A model generated the notes under the pieces. It ran no database searches, was not told the DNA's origin, and was given only the letters and a program-made list of their open reading frames with translations. Made by a program: the position numbers and the translations under genes. This document shows positions 1 through 5,413 of a stretch of 6,977 nt of DNA, piece by piece. The stretch is from Planctomycetota bacterium (GTDB taxonomy: Bacteria > Planctomycetota > Phycisphaerae > UBA1845). The first letter of the stretch is position 1; each line of letters begins with the position of its first letter. Location of the stretch: contig JADFRO010000156.1 in NCBI GenBank assembly GCA_022561255.1, forward strand, positions 1 to 6,977, in the 5' to 3' direction.

Positions 1-503
1 CAGAGCTCCGAGCAGGATGAATCCCCCTCGTCGCAGAACATCCCCGACGCGCACTCCGGAGCGCCGGTCTGACACAGTTGTGATTCAGTGTCGCACGTCT
101 CAGCACCATTACAGAAAACGGTGTCATCGCAGTCGTCGTCGCCTTCGCACGGCGTTGCGCAGGTGTCGGTGTCCTCGTTACAGACCTCGTCTTCGCCGCA
201 CGCGTCCATCCCGTCTCGACACTCACCGTCGACGCACAGTTCCGCACCGTTGCAGAAGAGGCCGTCGTCGCACCCCGTCTCGCAGACCTCCGAGCCGGTA
301 CGACGGATGTCGACTTTCGTAATCGTCACTATGGCTTGGTCAATCATGTCGTACGGAAACGGCTTATCCGTGATGAGTACACGGAGCGACCCGGTCCCCT
401 TTGCGTTGTACAAGCCGCCGGGCGCGACGTCGCACTGGACTGCGGTCAGACACAGGCCCGCAGTCGCACAGGAAAGTAGCATACTCCTAAGCGTTCGTAT
501 CAT
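1..503 (-). CDS. Exported DUF4382-like protein with Cys-rich FCNG repeats (partial, C-terminus beyond left edge)
   Basis: The first 167 residues are visible; the reading frame is open to the left edge. Residues 1-24 look like a Sec signal peptide: Arg3 and Arg6, a hydrophobic stretch from about residue 8, and an 'LTAVQC' end. Gln before Cys24 is not a normal lipobox, so a lipoprotein is possible but unproven. Residues 38-68 ('GSLRVLITDKPFPYD' followed by 'AIVTITKVDIRR') match the start of a DUF4382-type beta domain. From Cys74 the chain turns into a Cys-rich block with 16 Cys in 91 residues. It has two diverged units, each carrying an FCNG motif (residues 83-86 and 130-133) with Cys spacings 6-6-5-7-6-7 and 6-6-7-7-6-7. 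Such repeats occur in exported proteins of Planctomycetota and Myxococcota and are probably disulfide-bonded. The ATG at 503 has AAAGGAG 10 nt upstream; the in-frame ATG at 482 has its purine run only 1 nt away. Function unknown; likely cell-surface or periplasmic. Confident as a gene, moderately so for the domain name. Confidence 0.8.
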   Translation of the reverse strand, partial: MIRTLRSMLLSCATAGLCLTAVQCDVAPGGLYNAKGTGSLRVLITDKPFPYDMIDQAIVTITKVDIRRTGSEVCETGCDDGLFCNGAELCVDGECRDGMDACGEDEVCNEDTDTCATPCEGDDDCDDTVFCNGAETCDTESQLCQTGAPECASGMFCDEGDSSCSEL

Positions 504-513
504 ATCGGTCGTG

Positions 514-518
514 CTCCT
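514..518 (-). promoter_or_regulatory. Ribosome binding site of the Cys-rich exported protein
   Basis: AGGAG, within AAAGGAG on the minus strand, lies 10 nt before the ATG at 503. It favours this start over the in-frame ATG seven codons later. Confidence 0.55.
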
Positions 519-554
519 TTGCTCGGGCGGCCCTCTTTGTGGCACCCCTCCTGC

Positions 555-570
555 CCCGCGTCGACACGGG
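555..570. repeat. Imperfect 16-bp palindrome in the leader of the Cys-rich protein gene
   Basis: CCCGCGTCGACACGGG is an inverted repeat with a single mismatched pair around a GTCGAC core. It sits 52 nt before the start codon at 503, a position where an operator or leader hairpin would be expected. It may be chance in GC-rich DNA. Confidence 0.3.
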
Positions 571-831
571 AGACGCATCCCGGTAACGCGAAGCCATCCC
601 AACTGGCTAGAATACGATACCACGGGCGAGTTGGCGACGCCGGGTCCGAAGACTCGGTCGATGTGCTCTTGGGGAACGGCAGCGGGAGTACGAACCGCGC
701 GTCGGCAAGCATCACAAGTTTACCGGACGTGCCGCGGCGCGATTGAGCGACTTACGCTTCGACACACATCGTTCGATGGGTGGGGCCCAGCAGAGCCGCG
801 ACCGTGAGGGAGCGGACAATTGGAAATCCCC

Positions 832-848
832 GGGGAGCTTCGCTCTCC
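832..848. repeat. Hairpin candidate downstream of the response regulator gene
   Basis: GGGGAGC-TTC-GCTCTCC can fold with seven pairs, one of them G-T, on the plus strand. On the minus transcript one pair becomes an A-C mismatch. It lies about 60 nt past the regulator stop codon, where a terminator would fit, but only ATTTCC follows on the minus strand, so it is at best a weak terminator. Confidence 0.25.
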
Positions 849-861
849 GCAGGAGCGGCTC

Positions 862-882
862 GGAAAACGGAAACGGGAAACG
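862..882. repeat. Three tandem 7-bp repeats just past the response regulator stop
   Basis: GGAAAAC-GGAAACG-GGAAACG reads as three adjacent 7-mers, two identical and one with a single shifted base. On the minus strand this is a run of GTTTCC units 24 nt beyond the stop codon of the regulator. Function unknown; possibly a slippage product. Confidence 0.5.
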
Positions 883-906
883 TCCTAAACTTTCGCGTTG
901 TCTGCT

Positions 907-2316
907 CTACCGGGAAATGTGCGCGTGCGCCGGCTGGCGATCCAGGCCGTAGCGCTTCATCTTCTTGTAGAGCGTCGTCCGGTTGATGTCGAGTTGCTCG
1001 GCTGTTGCCTGACGGCTCCATCCGTTCGCACGAAGCGCAGCCTCAAGAATTCGCTTTTCCGGTTCAGCCAGCGCTTCCTTCAAAGACATCGCCTGATAAC
1101 GCTCACTCGGCGGCGACACGGCTGCTTGTGTAACGAGCTTTTCGGGAAGGTGCTCAACGCCGATGCGGTGACCCTTGCACAAAACCACGGCACGCTCGAC
1201 GACGTTTTCCAACTCCCTCACGTTACCCGGCCAGCCGTATCGCTGAAGGACTTGAACGGCTTCCTCGTCGAAATCGAGCACCTGCCGCTTCATCTCTCCA
1301 CAAAAGTGGTTCAGGAAATGTTTGGCGAGCAGTGGAACGTCACCGATCCGCTCAGCGAGGCTGGGCATCTCGATCGTTAAAACGTTGATGCGGTAGAAAA
1401 GGTCTTCGCGGAAATGGCCCGCCTTGGTGTGAGCTTCCAGATCGACGTTGGCCGCGAGGATCACACGGACGTCGACCGTCTCGGTCTTGTTGCTGCCGAC
1501 CGGCTCGAACTGCTGAGACTGAAGCACCCTCAACAGCTTAACCTGGAGTGCGGGCGTTGCCGCGGAAATCTCGTCCAGAAAGATCGTCCCACCGTGTGCC
1601 GCCTTGAACTTGCCTATCTTGTTTGCGACGGCTCCCGTAAACGCACCACGAACGTGGCCAAACAACTCGCTCTCCAGCAGCGTCTCCGGGAGCGCACCGC
1701 AACTCACTTCGATAAAGGGCTTGTTGCGACGCTCACTCTGCTGGTGGATGACCTTGGCGACCATCGACTTTCCCGTTCCCGATTTTCCCTGGAGCAGCAC
1801 GGTCACCTTCGACGCGGCGACCGACTCGACAAGGTCGAACACCTTGAGCATTCGATAGTCGTGGCCGACGACGTTTCCCAACCCGTAGCGCAGGTTGAGC
1901 GTTTCTTTAAGAACGCGGTTCTCCCGAAGAATCGCCTGCTGAGCGATGGCACGTTCGATGCACACCTTGAGCTCGTCGTCGTCGATCGGTTTGGTGAGGT
2001 AGTCGTAGGCCCCCATCTTAATCGCTTCGACGGCACTTTCTATGGTTCCGTAGCCGGTCATCATGACGACGACGGTGTCGGGACTGCGGCGGCGCATGAC
2101 GTGGAGCAATTCGAACCCGTTGCCGCCGGGCATGTTGACGTCGCTGATGATCAGGTCGACCGGCTGACGGTCGGCGGCCTGAATCGCTTCGGTAAACGAC
2201 GCCACGGCTTCGACGTCATACCCCTCCAGCCGGAGAAACTCGCACAGCGAGTCGAGGATGATCCGGTCGTCGTCGACGATCAGTATTCTTGCTGTCGATT
2301 CCTGGTTCTTGGTCAT
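907..2316 (-). CDS. Sigma-54-dependent response regulator, NtrC family (receiver, AAA+ and Fis-type HTH)
   Basis: This 469-residue protein switches on sigma-54 RNA polymerase promoters after phosphorylation. The receiver domain (about 9-125) has the acidic pair Asp15/Asp16, phospho-acceptor Asp59 in 'LIISDVNMPGG', Thr87 and Lys109. The central AAA+ domain (about 148-380) has Walker A 'GKSGTGKS' (177-184), GAFTGA (224-229), which contacts sigma-54, Walker B 'GGTIFLDE' (to 249), and the 'FREDLFYRINV' arginine region. A Fis-type helix-turn-helix occupies about 421-458. The length is normal for NtrC proteins. Walker A is slightly atypical: Lys and Ser replace the common Glu residues of GESGTGKE. 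An upstream TTG would add 18 residues inside the kinase gene, but the ATG at 2316 places the receiver normally and follows the kinase stop by 11 nt, with a weak AAGAG purine run overlapping that stop. Translational coupling with the kinase is likely. Target promoters are unknown, so no specific symbol is given. Confidence 0.95.
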   Translation of the reverse strand: MTKNQESTARILIVDDDRIILDSLCEFLRLEGYDVEAVASFTEAIQAADRQPVDLIISDVNMPGGNGFELLHVMRRRSPDTVVVMMTGYGTIESAVEAIKMGAYDYLTKPIDDDELKVCIERAIAQQAILRENRVLKETLNLRYGLGNVVGHDYRMLKVFDLVESVAASKVTVLLQGKSGTGKSMVAKVIHQQSERRNKPFIEVSCGALPETLLESELFGHVRGAFTGAVANKIGKFKAAHGGTIFLDEISAATPALQVKLLRVLQSQQFEPVGSNKTETVDVRVILAANVDLEAHTKAGHFREDLFYRINVLTIEMPSLAERIGDVPLLAKHFLNHFCGEMKRQVLDFDEEAVQVLQRYGWPGNVRELENVVERAVVLCKGHRIGVEHLPEKLVTQAAVSPPSERYQAMSLKEALAEPEKRILEAALRANGWSRQATAEQLDINRTTLYKKMKRYGLDRQPAHAHISR

Positions 2317-2327
2317 GGGTCGGTCTC

Positions 2328-3455
2328 TTACACGGCGCCGCCGGTGGACGTCTTCACCTTTCCCTCGCAACTGGCCACGGGAATCCGAACGGTAAAGACG
2401 GCTCCGCCGTCATCTGCGCGACGCACGGTGATCGTTCCGTTCATGTCTTCGATGAAATCCTTGCAGATCGCCAGCCCCAAACCCGTGCCCTTACCGGGTT
2501 CCTTCGTCGTGAAGAACGGTTCGAAAACGCTTTCGAGCTGCTTGGGGAGTCCCGAGCCGGTGTCGGCCACGCGAATCACTACGTCCTGTTGAACCAAACC
2601 GCAGGTGATCGTCAATCGGCCACCGTCGGGCATGGCGTCGATGGCGTTGTGGAACAGGTTACAGCAAACCTGATGCAAACGACTACCGCGCACGGACGGC
2701 ATGTCCTTGCTTTGGTAGTCCGCCGTGACGACGACCCGGCTGCTGTCGACCTGATCCATCGTTGCTCGGATGGCTTGCTCGACGACGTCGTTGATGTTTA
2801 CGGCATCGAGATCCCCAACGGTCGTTCGAGAGAACTCCAGCAAATCCGTGATGATGTCGACCATACGCAAAAGTCCGGTGCGCGACTCGAAGAGATAGGA
2901 CTTGAGCTTTGACTCGGACGCGTCGTCGGCGACGCGAAGGGCCAGGTTGATGTAACGCAGAATGCCGTCGAGCGGGTTGGTCAACTCGTGGGCGACTCTG
3001 GCGGAAAGCTTTCCGAGCGACGTGAGCCGGCGGGCGACCTCATGCTGCTCATCGAGCGCCGGCGATGCCGCGTTCTCGAACATCACGATCACAACGCCGG
3101 CGTCGCCCGGAGCGCTCAGCGGTGAGCATTCAACGGTTACGACGGTGGGTACGCTGTGCCCTTCACGGTGGATCGCACAGCCGAAGCGTCGCGTCCGCCC
3201 GCCTTCGATCACGCGGACAAGCTCTGCCGACCAGCCGTCGAACGATCCCAAGAACCTGGCGTGGGCAAAGGCGGTATCCAGTCGGTCGCCATCGGCCAGC
3301 AAATCGCGTGCCCGAGCGTTGCGGTAACGAATCGATCCATCGCGCGCGGCGACGACGAACGGGGCGGCCAGACTTTCCACAGCCGTGCGTAGATTCAGCG
3401 GCGCCGTCGCCGTGCGTTCGCCGGTAGATGGGTTGGAGCTTGGGTTTGGCGTCAT
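2328..3455 (-). CDS. Soluble PAS-domain sensor histidine kinase (NtrB-like)
   Basis: This 375-residue cytoplasmic kinase is the evident partner of the NtrC-type regulator encoded 11 nt downstream. There is no signal peptide or membrane span. Residues 20-127 form a divergent PAS-like sensor ('PFVVAARDGSIRYRNARARDLL' region). A HisKA dimerisation domain follows, with His156 in 'RVAHELTNPLDG' as the phosphorylated residue. The HATPase_c domain has the N box 'NLFHNAIDAM' (Asn270), the G1 box 'DTGSGLP' (Asp298), the F box 'FEPFFTTKE' and the G2 box 'GTGLGLA', so it should be catalytically competent. The ATG at 3455 has no Shine-Dalgarno sequence; a short tandem repeat occupies that stretch. The 272-nt leader carries palindromes and a weak promoter, suggesting that the kinase-regulator pair is its own transcription unit, perhaps autoregulated. 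The ligand or stimulus cannot be read from the sequence. Confidence 0.94.
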   Translation of the reverse strand: MTPNPSSNPSTGERTATAPLNLRTAVESLAAPFVVAARDGSIRYRNARARDLLADGDRLDTAFAHARFLGSFDGWSAELVRVIEGGRTRRFGCAIHREGHSVPTVVTVECSPLSAPGDAGVVIVMFENAASPALDEQHEVARRLTSLGKLSARVAHELTNPLDGILRYINLALRVADDASESKLKSYLFESRTGLLRMVDIITDLLEFSRTTVGDLDAVNINDVVEQAIRATMDQVDSSRVVVTADYQSKDMPSVRGSRLHQVCCNLFHNAIDAMPDGGRLTITCGLVQQDVVIRVADTGSGLPKQLESVFEPFFTTKEPGKGTGLGLAICKDFIEDMNGTITVRRADDGGAVFTVRIPVASCEGKVKTSTGGAV

Positions 3456-3463
3456 GACAACGT

Positions 3464-3509
3464 ATCACTATGCCTGGGATCGCTTCGCCTGGTTATCGCT
3501 ACGCCGGGG
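3464..3509. repeat. Three-copy 15-16 bp tandem repeat before the kinase start
   Basis: Adjacent copies read ATCACTATGCCTGGG (3464-3478), ATCGCTTCGCCTGGTT (3479-3494) and ATCGCTACGCCGGGG (3495-3509). Copies 2 and 3 agree at 10 of their first 11 bases; copy 1 shares 9 of 11 with copy 3. The array ends 8 nt before the kinase ATG and so replaces a ribosome binding site. It resembles a set of iterated protein-binding sites or a leader structure; the function is inferred. Confidence 0.65.
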
Positions 3510-3550
3510 CACGAACGGGCGAGCCCTAATCATCGGTGCGTCGGCGCGGA

Positions 3551-3567
3551 GCAACGTGGCACGTTGC
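3551..3567. promoter_or_regulatory. Perfect 17-bp palindrome, operator candidate
   Basis: GCAACGTG-G-CACGTTGC has perfect 8-bp arms around one central base. It lies where transcription from the promoter candidate at 3576-3605 would begin. A dimeric regulator, possibly the operon's own NtrC-type protein, could bind here. Half of the motif (CACGTTGCC) recurs as a direct repeat at 3650-3658, 90 bp upstream of the kinase-proximal copy. Confidence 0.45.
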
Positions 3568-3594
3568 CCTGATGCATCATCGGCAATAGGGCAA
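3564..3594. repeat. Inverted repeat TTGCCCT/AGGGCAA enclosing a TGATGCATCA palindrome
   Basis: Perfect 7-bp arms (3564-3570 and 3588-3594) flank a 17-bp centre, and a perfect 10-bp palindrome, TGATGCATCA, occupies 3570-3579. The arms partly overlap the 17-bp palindrome, so these structures compete with one another. The tract GGTTTTT follows on the plus strand, but no plus-strand gene needs a terminator here, so an operator role for the minus-strand promoter seems more likely. Confidence 0.4.
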
Positions 3595-3605
3595 AGGTTT
3601 TTCAA
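3576..3605 (-). promoter_or_regulatory. Weak sigma-70-like promoter candidate for the kinase-regulator operon
   Basis: On the minus strand TTGAAA (3605-3600) and GATGAT (3581-3576) are separated by 18 bp, matching 5 of 6 and 4 of 6 consensus bases. Initiation would fall near 3569, giving a leader of about 114 nt that contains the palindrome and the tandem repeat. Consensus matching alone is weak evidence in this phylum. Confidence 0.25.
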
Positions 3606-3717
3606 CAGCCGTTGCACAGCGTCCACGTGACCGCGTTGACGCTCGCCGACACGTTGCCTAGTGGACGAAAACGATGTTGTTTATAGGGCTGCGCGAAATG
3701 TATAGGACGTTGACGAC

Positions 3718-3727
3718 CCGTATACGG
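3718..3727. repeat. 10-bp palindrome abutting the gpmI stop codon
   Basis: CCGTATACGG is perfectly self-complementary and begins directly after the gpmI TAG on the minus strand. It is not followed by a U-run and is too short to call a terminator. Confidence 0.25.
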
Positions 3728-5341
3728 CTACGGCAGAAGAAGCGACGCACCGGCCATCGCTTCGGGTTGGGGTAGATCGAGCAGGGCCAGAAGCGTCGGG
3801 GCGATGTCGGCGAGGCGCCCGTCGCCGCGCAGAGATCGACTGCGGAAACGATCGTCGACGACGATCAACTCGACGTCGTAGTTTGTGTGGGCCGTGTGCG
3901 GACCGTTCGTCGCCGGATCGACCATCTGCTCGCAATTGCCGTGATCCGCGGTAACGATCGAACCGCCGCCCCGCTGACAAACCGCGTCCACGAGACGTCC
4001 GACGCATTCGTCGACGACCTCGACGGCGGTCACAGCCGCTTCGAGGTTGCCAGTGTGGCCGACCATATCACCGTTCGCATAGTTGACGACGATCAGATCG
4101 TCACGATCGCCGGCGATTCGCTCCAGAACAGCTTGGGTCACTTCGTGCGCGGACATCTCCGGCTTTTGATCGTACGTTGTAACGTCGCGTGGTGAAGGTA
4201 CGAGCACGCGCTGTTCGCCGACGAAGGGTTCCTCTCGGTAGTCATTGAAAAAGAACGTGACATGGGCGAACTTTTCGGTTTCGGCGCAGCGGAACTGCGA
4301 CAGGCCTCGGTCGGCGATGCACGCTCCGAGAATGTCTTGCATCTTCGGCGGCTTCTCGAACGCCACGCGAACGGGCAACCCGCGTTCATAGGCCGTCATG
4401 GTCACGAAACAAAGATCTAGCTTCGCTGTTCGAGCAAACCCCAGCGGAGCCGAATCCGCACCCGCGTGAAACGGGAAGTCGTCGTAGACAAACGCTTTGG
4501 TAAGCTGTCGCGGTCTGTCGCCGCGATAGTTAAAGAAGATAACGCTATCACCACCGCGAATCGTCACGGGCGCCTCGTTGGCAGCGGCGATCACGCTCGG
4601 CGTGACAAACTCATCACCACGGCGCTGCGCATCGGCTGGATGATCGTAGTAGTCTCGAATCGCATCGGCTGCGGATGAGTACCGTCGCACTTTCCCCTCT
4701 ACTAGCATGCGGTAGGCCTGCTCAATTCGATCCCACCGGTTGTCGCGATCCATCGCGTAATAGCGCCCGCAAACACTAACGATGGGGTTGATGCCCAGCT
4801 CCCTACATTTTTGTTCCACGCGCAAGACGTGGTCGATACCGCTTGTCGGAGGCGTGTCCCGTCCGTCGGTAAAAGCGTGGACGAAGACACGATCACCCGG
4901 AACCTTGAGCTGGCGACTCATTTCGAGCAATGCATCGAGATGCGCAGGATCGCTATGCACACGACCATCGCTCACCAAGCCAAGAATATGAACGTTTCCG
5001 CCGGTCTGCTTAGCGCGCCCGAACGCTTCGGTCAGCCCGGGATTGGTGAAGAACGTTCCATCGTGAATGTGTCCGGTGATGCGCATCAGTTCCTGCTCAA
5101 CGACCCGGCCGGCGCCGATGTTTTGATGACCCACTTCGCTGTTTCCGGAAACGCCGTCGGGCAGGCCCACGTCTTGGCCACAGGTTCGAATGAGCGCGTG
5201 CGGATACTGGGCCATCAACCGGTCGTCGACCGGTGTTCGCGCCAGATGGACGGCGTTCGCCTTATTCCACTGGGCGTGGGGATTGCTGCCCCACCCGTCG
5301 CGGATGACCAGGACCACCGGGCGATGCTCAGGACGGGTCAA
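3728..5341 (-). CDS. gpmI: 2,3-bisphosphoglycerate-independent phosphoglycerate mutase
   Basis: This enzyme interconverts 3-phosphoglycerate and 2-phosphoglycerate in glycolysis and gluconeogenesis, in the cytoplasm, using two metal ions (usually Mn2+) and a phosphoserine intermediate. The 537 residues align along the whole family, slightly longer than the usual 510-515. Visible residues are metal ligand Asp15 in 'VIRDGWG', catalytic Ser68 in 'GNSEVGH', His129, 'HAFTDGRDTPP' (155-165), 'GRYYAMDRDNRWDR' (192-205), Lys357 in 'AETEKFAHVTFFFN', Asp425/His429 in 'NGDMVGHTG', Asp466/His467 in 'TADHGN', and His485. Nothing essential is missing. The start is TTG at 5341, with GGAG 8 nt upstream; no ATG fits before the active-site Asp. 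It lies 72 nt after the dehydrogenase gene and may be co-transcribed with it. Arg in place of the usual Leu before Asp15 is a variant I associate with planctomycetes (from memory). Confidence 0.97.
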   Translation of the reverse strand: MTRPEHRPVVLVIRDGWGSNPHAQWNKANAVHLARTPVDDRLMAQYPHALIRTCGQDVGLPDGVSGNSEVGHQNIGAGRVVEQELMRITGHIHDGTFFTNPGLTEAFGRAKQTGGNVHILGLVSDGRVHSDPAHLDALLEMSRQLKVPGDRVFVHAFTDGRDTPPTSGIDHVLRVEQKCRELGINPIVSVCGRYYAMDRDNRWDRIEQAYRMLVEGKVRRYSSAADAIRDYYDHPADAQRRGDEFVTPSVIAAANEAPVTIRGGDSVIFFNYRGDRPRQLTKAFVYDDFPFHAGADSAPLGFARTAKLDLCFVTMTAYERGLPVRVAFEKPPKMQDILGACIADRGLSQFRCAETEKFAHVTFFFNDYREEPFVGEQRVLVPSPRDVTTYDQKPEMSAHEVTQAVLERIAGDRDDLIVVNYANGDMVGHTGNLEAAVTAVEVVDECVGRLVDAVCQRGGGSIVTADHGNCEQMVDPATNGPHTAHTNYDVELIVVDDRFRSRSLRGDGRLADIAPTLLALLDLPQPEAMAGASLLLP

Positions 5342-5349
5342 GGAAGCGT

Positions 5350-5353
5350 CTCC
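5350..5353 (-). promoter_or_regulatory. Ribosome binding site that selects the TTG start of gpmI
   Basis: GGAG on the minus strand lies 8 nt before TTG at 5341, an ideal spacing. It is the main reason for accepting a TTG start for this enzyme. Confidence 0.6.
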
Positions 5354-5381
5354 AACGAATGCGGCGCTCGCAAGGGAGCAA

Positions 5382-5401
5382 GAATGTTGCCGGCGACATT
5401 C
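5382..5401. repeat. Inverted repeat between the dehydrogenase gene and gpmI
   Basis: GAATGT and ACATTC form perfect 6-bp arms around an 8-bp centre within the 72-nt gap. It may be a weak intercistronic hairpin. No U-tract follows on the minus strand, so termination is not supported. Confidence 0.25.
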
Positions 5402-5413
5402 GCAACGGCCATG

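Larger units (their letters stand above)
504..906. other. Non-coding stretch between the response regulator and the Cys-rich protein gene
   Basis: No convincing gene lies here: the short frames lack ribosome binding sites and recognisable domains. What can be seen is a three-copy 7-mer tandem repeat (862-882), a hairpin candidate at 832-848 next to a CCCCGGGG palindrome (828-835), a CCGC/GCGG hairpin (847-858), and a near-palindrome at 555-570. The hairpins could mark the 3' end of the regulator transcript, but none has a clear U-tract on the minus strand. No good sigma-70 or -24/-12 promoter was recognised for the gene starting at 503. Confidence 0.6.

Noticed and set aside
500..715. Minus-strand 71-codon frame overlapping the start of the exported protein gene by 4 nt
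   Set aside because: The GTG start has no ribosome binding site and the translation shows no domain. The 4-nt overlap is suggestive of coupling, but the exported protein has its own AAAGGAG.
88..807. Plus-strand 239-codon frame opposite the Cys-rich protein
   Set aside because: Its Ser/Pro/His-rich sequence is the direct antisense of Asp/Cys-rich repeats and has no domain of its own.
898..1380. Plus-strand 160-codon frame opposite the C-terminus of the response regulator
   Set aside because: Shadow of the conserved AAA+ and HTH coding region on the other strand.
1414..2592. Long plus-strand open frame (392 codons) opposite the regulator and kinase
   Set aside because: It mirrors the reverse complement of a GC-rich conserved receiver and AAA+ gene. 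Its translation is rich in Asp/Val/Arg with no domain, and the opposite strand carries unmistakable functional motifs.
2289..2912. Plus-strand open frame of 207 codons opposite the kinase HATPase domain
   Set aside because: Antisense shadow of conserved kinase coding sequence, with no recognisable domain or ribosome binding site.
3558..3578. Possible -24/-12 promoter TGGCAC...GC on the plus strand
   Set aside because: TGGCACG is present, but GC does not fall at the required spacing (TG instead), and no plus-strand gene follows.
3678..3706. TTGTTT...TATAGG promoter-like pair on the plus strand
   Set aside because: It would only drive antisense transcription into gpmI, and the match is what AT-richer intergenic DNA gives by chance.
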